Source: Camarhynchus parvulus (lineage: Eukaryota > Chordata > Aves > Passeriformes > Thraupidae). Taken from it: a stretch of DNA of 64,000 nucleotides. The position numbers were made by a program, and so were the translations under genes. The notes under the pieces were generated by a model. The model was given only the letters and a program-made list of their open reading frames with translations. It had not been told where the DNA came from and did not search any database. Location of the stretch: assembly GCF_901933205.1 (NCBI RefSeq), contig NC_044585.1:5208001-5272000 (forward strand), written 5' to 3'. Below are positions 41,061 through 53,645 of the stretch, piece by piece; position 1 is the stretch's first letter, and every line of letters begins with the position of its first letter.

Positions 41061-44000
41061 GTCACTTGAAGAAACACATTTCTCTCTGATTTCTTTCTTT
41101 CCAGAAGCACAGACGGCAAGTGAAGCAGCCAAATTTGGCAGCATGGAGGCAGATAGAAATCTGGGTGTGAGTTCTAGACTCTCAGGAAAAGCTCCCACTC
41201 TGCAGCAGCACTTCCCTGGATTAAACACTAACAGGATTTGACCCTTCCCTTCCAGAGGGCAGATGAAGAGGTTTGTGTTTCATTCTGCTGGCCTGTGTAA
41301 GCCAAAACCCTGCCTTACACCTTTGTATTCTCCATCTGTAACACACAAGTGTCATCCCTTCCCACATGGAATTAAGTGGTTAAAAAAGTATAGCAACATT
41401 AAAGTACAACCAGAAAAAAAAATTAGGATTGTTCCTGATGCTATTCCTACCCTGTGCTTCAGGGTGAAGGATTACCCTTCAGGGTAAGGTTGCTCAATTT
41501 CTTTTTGAAATCTGCAGTAAAAAAGGTAAAACTCACAAACTAATAAAATTTTTATTAGAGCCCACCTTAAATCTCAATATTTAAAGTAGATTCTCAGCAG
41601 AACAAAGGAAAAGTTTGAGTAAAACCAGACATACATGTAAAAAATGTTGAATTCAACCACTTTCTAAGGCTTGGCTGTTTCATTGATGGCACTTGATGCA
41701 AGAATATAAACTTCACTAATTCCTGCAACCCAAGGTGTCCTGCAAGATGCACCATTCCTGACTGCAGGCACCTGGGTGGGGGCAAAGCCCACCCCACTCC
41801 TGGAGGAAGTGTCTGTTCCCTGCTCTGCAACAGAACCCTGCCTGTTTGCCTCAGGGGAGGTTCCTGTGACTGCCTGGAGGCCAATCCTGTGTCACTGCTC
41901 CACACAACACTTCAGTACACCTGACTGTGGAGAGGCAGATATTAAATTAGAACTCTGCACTGGGATAATTTATTTCTTTGGAAAAGAATCCGACTAGGTA
42001 GTTCCTTTCTTACTTGCAACAACAAACACTCTCCCAATATTAAAATAGCCCGGGTGGAACAGCTCAGCTCACATTTTTGAACCATTAGAGAATGTTTTCC
42101 TAATGCTCCTGTTGAAAGACAAAATTTTAATAAAATCTGTTAAGATTCTTCAGATGCTATTATCTGTTAAGAAGACTAGGTCAGAGCAAGTAGCAGACAA
42201 GAAAAATCTAAATATTGACTTAAAACTATGTTACCTGGCCATAAAATTGTCACATAATATTAAGCTTCTAAAAATACAACTAAATATTTGAAGTGCTCCT
42301 TGAAATGCAAGCTCTATTGTGTGCACTCTGCCAGCAAAGAATTCCCATGGAATCAATTAGAAAAAAGAAATACAACTGTGAGGAGACCATGGCATTTGTA
42401 AATATACATCCAGAGCTACATACACAGCCATTTCTCAGCAATCTCAAATAATCACCAGGACAAAATCTAAAGGTCACCAGGGGAGTAGGGAGGAAGCAGC
42501 AAACTCCCTTCATCCTGTGAGGAAACCCAGCCAAGGTTTTCCGTACACACTGTGTACTTTGGAACCTCATGTCATGGTGGGAAGTGTTAAGTTTGCAGAG
42601 GTGCATGGCTGGTAGCAGATAAATTATCTGGTAGCAGATAAATTAATCCCAAAAATATGTGAATATAAGCATTTAGCATTTAGACAGAAGGACAGAAATA
42701 CACAGTTCCTGTTTCTAAATGTGTTGGTACAGCAGGAGGGGTTTTATTAATACCCATTCAGGATTGCTGAAGGGCTTTGCAAGTGCAAAGTCCAGCAGTG
42801 AATTAGGCAGCTTAGATGCTGGCTGAGCCCTCCCATCACACAATCTTCTATCCCAAACATAGCTAACATCTCCCTGAGGATGCAGGCCAAAAGTTGCCCA
42901 ATTTTAAACAGAGCCATGGTTCCACACTCAGATCAGAAAGCTGGAGGATCCCTGGCAGCAGACTGGGCTGGGAAAATAATCTCTTTGAAGCTGCTCATGA
43001 GTTTGGAATGTACAAATGAAGACTGTACCCTAATTCAGCCAGACAGGGAAGGCAGGACATAGCTTTAAACAATCATGTGGTTACAACGGCTCCACTGGAA
43101 TGTGATAGTCTGAAATTATGTGCAGCTCAAGTGTTTTTTAAATAAGAACTTGAAGGAATCCAACCACAGGGAAGGAGGCAGAGCACTCTCAAACCAGCAG
43201 GCATCACACACAACCCTCTGTAGCTGATGGTGCAGCTGAGCCACTCAGAGTGCAGCTCGCAGCCCTTGCCTTCCCCAGGTCAGAACTCCCTGCACGGCTG
43301 GGTGCTGGTGCTGCTCCCTGGGAGGAGCTCACCCCCAAAACCTGGCTCTGAGCACTGCCCTCCCCAGCTCACTCCACTTGTCATTACTCACAAGGCTTCC
43401 CTCAAACCTACAGCAACATTCTTGTATTCCCAAGAAACTCACTTGAAAGACAAAAACTTAAACAGTGGTTAAGTATTCCTTTGCTCCACAATTATTAATA
43501 TTTTAGGACAAGTCTTCTGTTGTGTTTGGGGTTTGTTTGTCATCGAAAACACCAAGTTTTAGGGTGCATTGGTACAGTAGATCTGTGGTTGGGGTTTTCC
43601 AGCCCCAATCGACACAAGCATAATTTAATTTTTCAAACATACCTTAATAAGGTTTTATAAGTAACCCCAATGGAACTGTTGTCATGCAAAATGAACTAAG
43701 AGTGAAGCGTTCACCACATATTGATCTTAAAGTGATTCCATTAGGCTTAGGAAATTTAAATTAATTCTAATTACTGTTATTCAGGTTTTTTATAGAAAAA
43801 AATCTACAGAAAAAATATTCATGTATTCAGCTACAAAACAGAAAAGAGGCTCTGTATAAGCACTTTGGTTTTTAACTAAAAATATCTGAAAACTATTCTC
43901 CTTAACAAAAAAAACTAGTTAAAAACAAGAGCAGCAACACATATCTATCTATAGCAATGATGTAATGTGTGTGCATATGCAGCAAGGATCCACAGGCACA

Positions 44001-47000
44001 GTCCAGCATCCGTAGGCATCACATTTTTGGACTGCTTTTACAGTTTAATGGGCCTCTCAACTAATAAACAAAGCAAAAAAACAAGGGGCTGTTAAAAAGA
44101 TAATCACATGCAGATATGCCATTTGTATTAAAGCAGAACTTGAATCTCATTTGATCAGAGCCATTCTTTGGAGCATGGAAGGAGCCATCTCCTAGCTAGA
44201 AAAGCCATTATCACAGGAAATCCTTTGACTTCACTGACAACACAGATAAAAGCACCTCATCGAGGGTCAGGTTTGCATGGTCAGCAAAAAAGAAAGTAGA
44301 ACCAGCTTTCCACTCCCCCTTCTCCTGGGAAGGCTGAATATTAGGCTATTAGGTAGTCAGATATATTATTTTATAGCTTGCAAAGCCCTTGGGTAATAAA
44401 GAATGAGTGCAACTGCCACAGGCAGCTTTACAGGAAATTGTGTGAAACAATGACAGATGCTCCAGAATTGTTTCGAAACAAGAAAGCCAGGAAGAGCAGT
44501 GTGTCAGCTCAGGGGTTTTGCCCACAAACCATATTCTCTAACATGCTGACAGAAACTGTGTGCATAAAATTTGTGCTTGGGATTATGTGCATATGCACAC
44601 AAACAGCCCCATGAATGCAGAGCTAAATAATTCTATCCATAATTAAACATTTCAACAAATATATATTTCTATTGCCACTCTCAGAACAGGTGGATTAGCC
44701 TCCTCATTTAACAAGAATTACTTGAGAAGCTACAAAGGAAAGTAAACAGGAGTGACAAAATTAAAGCTTTCATATTGAACTGCAGTTGGATTTAATATCC
44801 TTTACTCACTGAACACAGGACTTACACCACAAACCAACTTCAGAGCTAGATTTTAAAAGCAATTGGTTGCTGTTAGAAGGAAAAAGACACCAAGCAGGAT
44901 CTTGAAGAAACAAATAATGCCCAATTCCCACTGACAGAAACATGAAGTAGGTGCCCAATGGTGCCAGCAAACCCTACAAGAAGCTACCCGCACATTAAAT
45001 CACAGGCATGCTCTTAACTGCCTCCAAACCCAAGATTTTTAACTACAACATAAAAATCTCTTACAGATTTTGGAACAGTAGCACAGAGATGATTCTTTCA
45101 CCCAGCCCAGGTGGCAATCTGCTGCTTTTGGCACAATGACACCGATATTATTTTGCAGTGCCATCTGACTGTTTAATAAATAGGGCTGCTTCTCTGTGAT
45201 CTCCTGTTTGGTTTGTGTGTGTAACTAACCACATCTTTGTCTTGCTTAATCCATATTTACATTTCCAGTGTGCTTTTTACTATCAACTGCTTTAAACTAT
45301 TTATTTGGTTTAACATGCTACCAGCGCAGTATGTAAAAATTCACTTGACTGGCTTTTATAGAGACTTTGAGAAAAAGTAATAATATTTAAAAGCTTAACA
45401 GTAAAATCACATCAATAAAGTCAGCTCAGTACTTTTTCAGACAAAGCAGTGGAATTCCAGTGCAGGATGCATCTGGTGAAATTACTGCAGCATTGCCAAC
45501 TGCCTAAGTACTGGACTTCAGGTGTGATTCTCATTGTTTATTAACATTTACAGACAATATTGTTATTTTTTAAAGACTTTGGTCCACATTATTTCTTCAA
45601 ATAATCAGTGTCTTTATTTAGAGAATATTGCTGAACCTTCTCAAAAGATCTCAGAAACTCTTGAGGTGTGAACCAACTGTATCTCCAAAGCTCTTGTAAC
45701 CCAGCACGGTGAGGACAGAACATGCCCTGGCTCCAGAGGTGGTGGAAGTCACTTCTTCCTTGTTTAATCTCTGGAGTTTTACAGCAAGGAAATTGTGTGC
45801 TCAGCTTTATTAGAGCAGTTCAAACCAAAACAGGGAGCAAATTGCAAAAATCCACTTCCAAGTAGCAGACAGGTCACACGAGCACGTCAGTGACACAAAG
45901 CACACTGCCAGAAAAGCAGAGAGGCATCAGGACAGCCTAAAATAAAGCGCTGCTATTTTTAGTTCTTTGTTGCTGTTCATTGCACTGTACCAGAAATAGA
46001 TTCTAAAATAAGTATGGAGGTTTGGTGGAGACTTTATTGGTCCATCTGTTCTCCAGGAGACTTCAATTTTTCTGTAATACTACACAAATGACAGAGCTGC
46101 AGTACGCGAAGATATCCTTAAATATAAATATGTAATCAAAAGAATTTCCAGGAAAACATGTAATAAACCAAAGTCAGTCCAGCCTCAAAACAGTGGTTTA
46201 CAGTTTGCAACTTGAGCAAAACAAAACCCCACCAAACTAACACTCTTATTTCAAGATCTCTATTGTGACAATGTATTGTGAAAGGATTGATTGGTTTATT
46301 TTTTAACTCAAAGTAAATCATCTCCACTCATGCAAAACCATCATTCAAAATTGGAACATTAAATAGATTTCTCTTTTTATACTCTTGAACCGGTAATTTA
46401 CATCCAAAATGAATCTTCAAAGATCATAAATGCTACATAAAGGGAAATGGAAATGCAGTTGAAATTACCAGAGTGTGTGTATATGTGTGTGACACAAATG
46501 GGAACAATCATGGATTTGTGAGAAGAGTGGCCTTAAGAATAATGCAGTACAAGAGCAAATCCTGCTACACTGCACACTTTATTACACAGAACAGCCACTA
46601 TAAGAGAAGAGGAGAGATTTGGTGTCACTGACAGTGTTAGCTCCTGTAAATAATGCACAGGGTGGGGGAATGGACAGTTAAACTGACTGGCCAGTAGAAC
46701 TTCCCAATCAACTGGTTCACAAGATTTAATTCCTTCATTTAGAACAGCCTTCTCTGTGCTAACTTCCACCAATGAGATATTTTTTTCTCTGTAATTTTTA
46801 CCATTAATACAAGTGCTTCAAGTTTGGACTGAACTGTATTAAACAGGTCTGTGTGGGCAGTTCATAAAGTGCTCCAGCTTACTTTAATTAGTTCTTTTAA
46901 TTCTCTCACTTATACAAACACTACAGCTACTTAAGTGCCTCTCCTGAGATCACTTAGCCCTCTTTGATTTCTTCCAGCATTGAGACACAGTCCTTGACTT

Positions 47001-50000
47001 AACTTTGCATTTAAAAGAGACATCACAATTATTAAGGCTAAATAATGAGAATTAAAAGAAGAAGGCAAACAGCACAGAAACAAATTCTGCTCTGATTATG
47101 ATACTGGAAAAACTAGAATTTAAGGCAAAGAACTGTAGTACAACTTCAGATAAGTCAAAGACAGGATCAGGGGAAAGGAAAAAAACCAACAGGGGAAAAA
47201 AACCCCACCAAAACCCACCAAAATTAAATTCATTAGAAATAAACATAAAGAAAAGGAACGGGAGGCAAAAATAATAATTCCATACAAAGAACATAAGGAG
47301 TTTTCATTGTGAAGGAGATGAACTGAACAGAGAGAGCAGATGTGTACTAAAATCAAAAGGCTTGAGACAAAGAAGGATATAGAGTTACATTCTCTCATCC
47401 ACACAGGAAGCAGGAGCCCTAAAGTACACTAATGAATGAAAAAATTAAACCAAAAATCCCAACCTTTTTTCCACCCATTGCATAGATGAGCTATGGTATT
47501 AATTACCAACAAGTATTTATGCAGGCTGAAATTCTGTGTGGGTTCAAACTCAATTAAATGCACAAAAGAAAAATTCATCAACAGTTGTTAAACATAAAAA
47601 TATGTCAAGTTGTATTGTCAAACCCAGCAGGAACCTGACCGAGTGTACAGAAAAACAACTGAATCCTTGATATGATCTGAAGACTCTTCCCTGAGATGTC
47701 CCACTTCTGACCACTGCTGGAGACAATTTTTTTGGTAAGGGATTATTTAGGATCTGGGTATATTCCTTTTTAAGAAATTAGAAGCACATAATCATAGGCA
47801 GCTTCCTGAAATGCCCAAAGTAACTATTACACTGATTTTTATCTGACTTGGCCAAATGCTACATTTGTCTCATGGCTGGGGCCAAAGTAGGCAGAATCTG
47901 ATACTCTTCAGGCAACATTTCCACTCCTTCCTAAATTAAATCTTTTTCTAGGAATTGGGCAGGGCAATAAATAATTTCTCTGTATGTGTCTGTCCTAGGG
48001 AACTGCTCTCCAAAATGTCAGATCTAAACATGGTTTCAGCAACACTGTGTGCAAACATAGGCATTCCTAGCTTTCAGATTATGTAGAAAAGAGAGAATTC
48101 TTTACATTAGACATCCAGTTCCATATTTTAGACTGTTGGATCCTTCAACAAGGAAAACAAAGGAAGATATTTTAATGTTCTTCCTTCAGCTCTTCTCCAT
48201 CAGCTTTCCAGTCAGCAGATGGAAATTATATAATTAGTTGTACTGACATCATCATCCAAAAAACACTTGCAGTTCCCCGTGTCTTTAACAGCTGGCAACA
48301 TGAAGAGATTAAAAAGAGATGAGATCCCTCCAAGTAATTTTTGCAGCTTGCTTTCCTCAGGAGACAGAAAATCCCCTTGGCTGGTGGAAAATTCAATTTA
48401 CCTCTGTATTACCACCTTGTCTTTCAAGATTTTTCTCCCCACAGTCCAGTCATGCCTGCAGACCGGCCATCAGCATTAGTCTCTTACTCAGCCATGTCAC
48501 ATCATCAGTCATGGGACCATATTTTGGAAATCCTTGGATCCTTCACATAGGCACCCACAACTCCCACTTCTCTGGAATGCCTTCCCCCTCCCACTCCTCC
48601 AGGGAGGAAACTCCAAAAATTGTCACCATGACATTCAGACTGACAGAAATCAGGGAAGGCAACAGCCCTCCATGCAAGTTTCCATTTACCCAAATATTCC
48701 AGTGTCTAGCAGCGCATTGCTGCACTTAAAGATGGCCAGCATTACACAATGTACAGTCAGAAAACTGTTTTTCAGTCCAAAATTGGACTGGTTCTCAGAA
48801 ATCCAGATAAAACTTGAGCAACAAGGCAAGAAGAAAGGGTGGGGGGAAAAGGGAGAAGTCTACTCCTGCAGGAAGAAAGTATCTTGCAAGTCTCACACAG
48901 GTGAGTTTCACACAGGCATTGCTAAATCCAGCGATGCATGAGGAATTCCTGTTGGGTTTTTCCTCAGGGATGACCACAGATTTGGTGGCATGGCCTGAGA
49001 CCACAGGATAGTTCATCTGCAATTCCCTGGGCAGGTGAACACTGACCAAAATACTCACTGAGGCATCTCTGCACACACAGTGTCAGAGCCTTTTCCCTGA
49101 GTAGTGCAAACTCTCTGTAACTCACATAAGCTACCCCAGAAGTAGTATTTCCCATCCTGAAGAACAGTATCCACTTCCAAGCCTTATAACAGCAAATCTG
49201 CAGAGATGTCATCACAGCAAAGAAGTCAGGACCACACGTGTTGCCACAGAAAAAAGCCATGCTTTGATCCCTGCTGCATCCCCAGACCTCACGGCAGTAG
49301 GTGGCAGCATCAAGCACAGTATTGGCAAAGATTATTTTGGCAATGCTGGAAGAGTATTTTGCTGGGCACCTGGAAAAAAGGTCTGCTCCTTAGGAGTTAT
49401 CCACTCTTAGCTTTATTAACAGGGTAGAGTTCAGAGACTAAATGCAGTCTGATTTATTACAACAACATTTTATGATTATTGATTTTTCAGAAAGAAAACT
49501 TGACATAAATGCACTGTGCGCCGTGACTGTGAAGCAGAGGGTGCCCACATGCAGGTCCAGACAAGTGGGTTTATCTATCCTACCTCAAGGAATCCAGACA
49601 GCCCAGACACACACACTGCTAGAGAATCCAATTCTTCCTTCCAAAATGTTATCCAGTCACTTGTCCAGGAATTCTCAACTTCCGAAGTGCAGACACTCAG
49701 AACGTAAAAAGTCACTTCTCTGCCCAAGTGAGAGCCCTTGAGAGCTGCCCAGCATTTGGGATTGAGGAAGGAGCTGCTCCACACATGCTCCTCTCACCCT
49801 GCCTCCAGCTCAGGCCACATGCAACTTGTGCAGAGTTCAAACTGAAAGAACAAGGTCTGCCCTGCAATCCCAAGCAGGAGGAGAAGAGGCTTTTCCCTGA
49901 AGATTTGCCCTTCAAAGGGCAAAATTCCTCAACAATTTACCCCAAAATCCCAGTTTGCGGGAAGTATGGCAGCAATGGATCACACATCCATTGCCAGAAC

Positions 50001-50959
50001 CTCTCCTGGCCTCCCCCTCCTGCCCCACTCTTTTCAACAAAAAAGCTATTTTTAACCATATGAGATTTCTCAAAGAGGAGAAGTAAAAGCCCTGTCACCA
50101 GTCAGTACCTCAGTACCTCTTGCTACAACTTAGAGGGAGTATCCAAGAATAACAACCAGTGGCTTCTTAATGCACTTTACTAATCCAACTCTACCCAGTT
50201 TGTCCCACCAAACATCATTGCTCCAACTGTACCTCCTCCCATTCCAGACAGGTTTAAAAGTAAATATTGCTAAGCTCAGGACAGAGTTTGGTGAAAGTGA
50301 TTATGCAGGAGAAGAGAATGAGCCATTGGAAGCAAACAGAAGGGAGAAGCAGTGAGCATTACCTCTGTCCTCTCACCAACATACTGCAGCCAAAATTCAG
50401 AATTTTGCTTTCTCAGTTGCCAACAGAGTTCACAAATGGTGAAGCATTTTAAGATGAATCTGCTGAGTAATTGTATCAGCAGATTGGTCCTCTGCAATGT
50501 TCACTTCAGCCTCGGAAAGGCTGGTCTACAGCTCCCTGTTCATTGTTCAGATAGGCATTTGTTTGTGCTAGAGGCCCACCCAGAGAAACTGGTTTATACA
50601 GCCTCGTTTAGCTTATACAGGATATATCAAGTGTTCATTCAAGTTTGCTGTCTTCTAAACCAGCAGTAAATTTCTACCAAAGCTACTTTAAAGCTGTGTC
50701 ATTATCCTCAATCGGACCATTTATTAAGTTAAAACACTACAGGCATTCAGAAGATGAATACAGTTTTTGCTCAACTTTGTAAATGGTTCCAGACAATTAG
50801 TGTTTAAAAATAAGCATTTCCATAACATTTTTTGCTGCATAGCAGTCACAAAATAGCCTGTTTATATTCCTATCATTTGAGGACTTCTTAAACAAGGGAC
50901 CTGGTTGCACAACACCTAATGGATCATGTAGTATTGCACAAAAATCACATTATTTTGCA
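41061..50959. other. Large-intron block with no recognisable gene
   Basis: Intronic DNA with a 19-bp tandem duplication (42609-42646), a short GT/TA tract (46475-46492) and an A/C-rich low-complexity tract (47174-47222). Open frames at 48319-49317 overlap on both strands and are not recognisable. Confidence 0.65.
42609..42646. repeat. 19-bp tandem duplication
   Basis: Two adjacent copies of ctggtagcagataaattat (second copy ends in a), seen directly. One substitution separates them, so the duplication is recent or constrained. Confidence 0.9.
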
Positions 50960-51192
50960 GTATTTAAAGGACCTGTTCCACCCCCTGCCATGGCAGGGAC
51001 ACCTTCCACTATCCCAGGTTGCTCCAAGCCCTGTCCAGCCTGGCCTTGGACACTGCCAGGGATCCAGGGGCAGCCACAGCTTTTCTGGGCAATCTCTGCC
51101 AGGCTCTCCCCACTCTCATATTTAATTCACATTCCTGACATTTAATTTAAACCTACTCTCTTTCAGTTTAAAACCATTCCCCTGTCACCACC
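50960..51192 (-). repeat. CR1 LINE 3' fragment
   Basis: The plus strand reads ccccctgccatggcagggac, accttccactatcccaggtt, gctccaagccctgtccagcc and ends ctttcagtttaaaaccattc, which is the reverse complement of the avian CR1 3' region. The element is thus in the sense orientation of MED13L. Positions 50982-51063 are almost identical in inverted orientation to 16538-16620. Confidence 0.92.
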
Positions 51193-53390
51193 ATTTTAGT
51201 CTGAGTCTTCAGAAAAGAAGGGTTTGCAAGAATTTTTAAGGGAAGTCTCAGAAAACAGACTTTGAGAATAAAGAACCTACATAACTGTTATGAAACAAAG
51301 CTTTAATTCAAGATTAAGTTATTTAAAAGAGATAAAAGCATCAGAAAAATAAATGAAAAAGGTATTATTGATGAGAGAAATAATTAAATGGAATTGCTTT
51401 CAATTGGAGTTTTCTTTCCTGTTTTTGGAGAGAGATTGAAGATTTTTTTTTTGCTTTGGACACCAATTTTATTGGTGAATATGAGAAAGTGTATTTGCTG
51501 AATTGGACTGAAAACAACGCCATGGTGGTACTGTTTTTGCAGAACTCACAAGACTATATATGAGCATTTTAAATCAGTCTAAGGCCCAAATGCAGCTTAA
51601 TTTTTAGACACCCAGACAAGCCATTCTCTCCCGTTCCTGGAGGTTCCTGCAGCACAGGGAGCAGAGCTGCACTGCACCTACAATGAGAGTTGCAACAGAG
51701 TTAAATATTCCAAACTAAGGCCCTCTAAATATCTACAGAAGCCCTTAAGTCAATTCATTACTGATACAGTAAGTGACAACACTTGTGTTTGGCAGACAGT
51801 GCAACTGGGAGCCCTGACAAATCTCATTAACAGCACATCAGGGGCACTTAGATTATCCTTCACACACAGCGCCAGTACTGAGTGTATAATGAGAAAAGGA
51901 GCTTAAACTTTAGTGGGACTGCACTAATTGGTCACCAAGTCCTGATTAAGCCAGGCTTCATATATAATTACTGAAATTCAAGTATCTGACACAAATGTAT
52001 CCAAAAACGCTTAATGAAGATAGTAACTTCTAAACTATACAAATAAAAAATAAGGCACAAAAAAGGAAAGAAACAAAGAAATAGGCAACTTATTTACCTG
52101 AACTACCTGCCTTGTGTACACTCCTTGTGCAAAATATTTCAATCATTTAAATAACTACATTTTTTTAAATTAAGAAAACGTAAAGATAATCTCTCAATTA
52201 CATTAAACAATGCAAATATTTAGAATATATACAGGCATTCCAGTAACCTTATATATATAAATAACATTGCCCAGAAAAAATAACTACAAGAGAATGTTTT
52301 ACAGCATCCAGAAGTTAAAGATTACTGGATCCACTTTATATATTTGTTCATTTACATTCATTAAATCGGTAAAGAAGATCCTTAACTCCAAAACTGCAGA
52401 GACAGCTCTTCTGCCTTATAAACTGGAATCCATATAAGTATGTGCCAGCACATCCCCCCCAGATGGTAAAAGAGGAAACACATGGAAACATACCCTAACA
52501 CACATATCCTGGAAGTCCTGGCTTCCCCAAAATCCTACAAGGAAGTGGTAGTTACAAATACACACTCAAAGTAGACAGATTCCAAGTATTTCAAAGGGGA
52601 AAAGGCAGTCCAAAGTCTTGGGTACCTCACAAAGATCAGACTGTGACACTCTGTGACAGCACCCTGAATGTCTGTCCTGGCTCAAACACAGCCCAGGAAG
52701 GAGGGTGTGCCTTTGGAAGCAGCAGGCATGATGGAATTCTTCTTTCTCAGGACAGAAAGGGATGAGAACTCTGCTACCAATTCATTTCAGACTGGGGGAT
52801 GGTGGTCAGGAGTATCTGCCTCCTGTGCTGGAAGCTCATGAGGAGCCAAACACCTCGAGTTTACATAGGTCCTTCTACGAGACTCTGCCCCACCAGATTA
52901 TTCTGTGAGTACCAACCCTGCTGCCTCCCGCTGGGAATTCCTGTGTGACAGGAGGGACTCTGATCTGCCTGCTGGCTGCCAGAGACACACAGGCACTGCA
53001 GACACACCAGGCAAGGGCCCCCTCAGCTGCAGCAGCAGCACTGACATAATCCAGACAAGGAGGTCACTCCAGTCACAGAACCTCCCTTAGCAGGGCGCAC
53101 TTGTGAAGAAACAACTTCTACCTCACTTCTATCACCAAAATACAAGCTATGGCATGACTGAAGAGCCCCCAGCACACCTTCCAACATCCCTGCTGCTTTA
53201 TCTGAGGCGCCTGGCTCAGGTCCACGCCCTCAGCAAGCAGCAGGGTAAGACACTGCACAGCATCACCTGAATTGGCTGGAGCAGGGACATGCAGCAAACT
53301 GGAAGCACAACTCCAGTGACATCTCACCAATGACCCCATGCCGGGAGCCCTTCTATTGTTCCCAGGACGTTATCCTGATTGGCAAGGGGC

Positions 53391-53645
53391 AAGGAATCTG
53401 AAGAATCGGAGCCTGGGGTTGCTTTGCTACTGTGTTTTTAATGGTTTTAGCCAGGAAAGGAGATGAAAAGGCCGGGCCCTGAGGCTGGGGCCGGCAGCGC
53501 TGGGCTCCAGCTGCTCGGTTCCGTTCCTGAAGGACACCGCACAAAGGCCGGCCCCACGCCCCGATGCACAGCTGGGCACAGCCTCTGCAAACTGGGTCAC
53601 ACACTTCAAACAGCAATGGAAATTTTACAGCACGCCCCAGCACGG
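53391..53645. promoter_or_regulatory. Small CpG-rich patch in the large intron
   Basis: About nine CpG lie within roughly 130 bases (53470-53600) in an intron where CpG is otherwise rare. An inverted CCAAT (gattggc) is just beside it at 53377-53383. It could be a small regulatory element or the remains of a G+C-rich insertion. No repeat family recognised. Confidence 0.35.

Noticed and set aside
48795..49317. Minus-strand open frames of 93 and 117 codons as a possible retropseudogene
   Set aside because: No family recognised, no poly-A tail or target duplication seen, and the two frames overlap.
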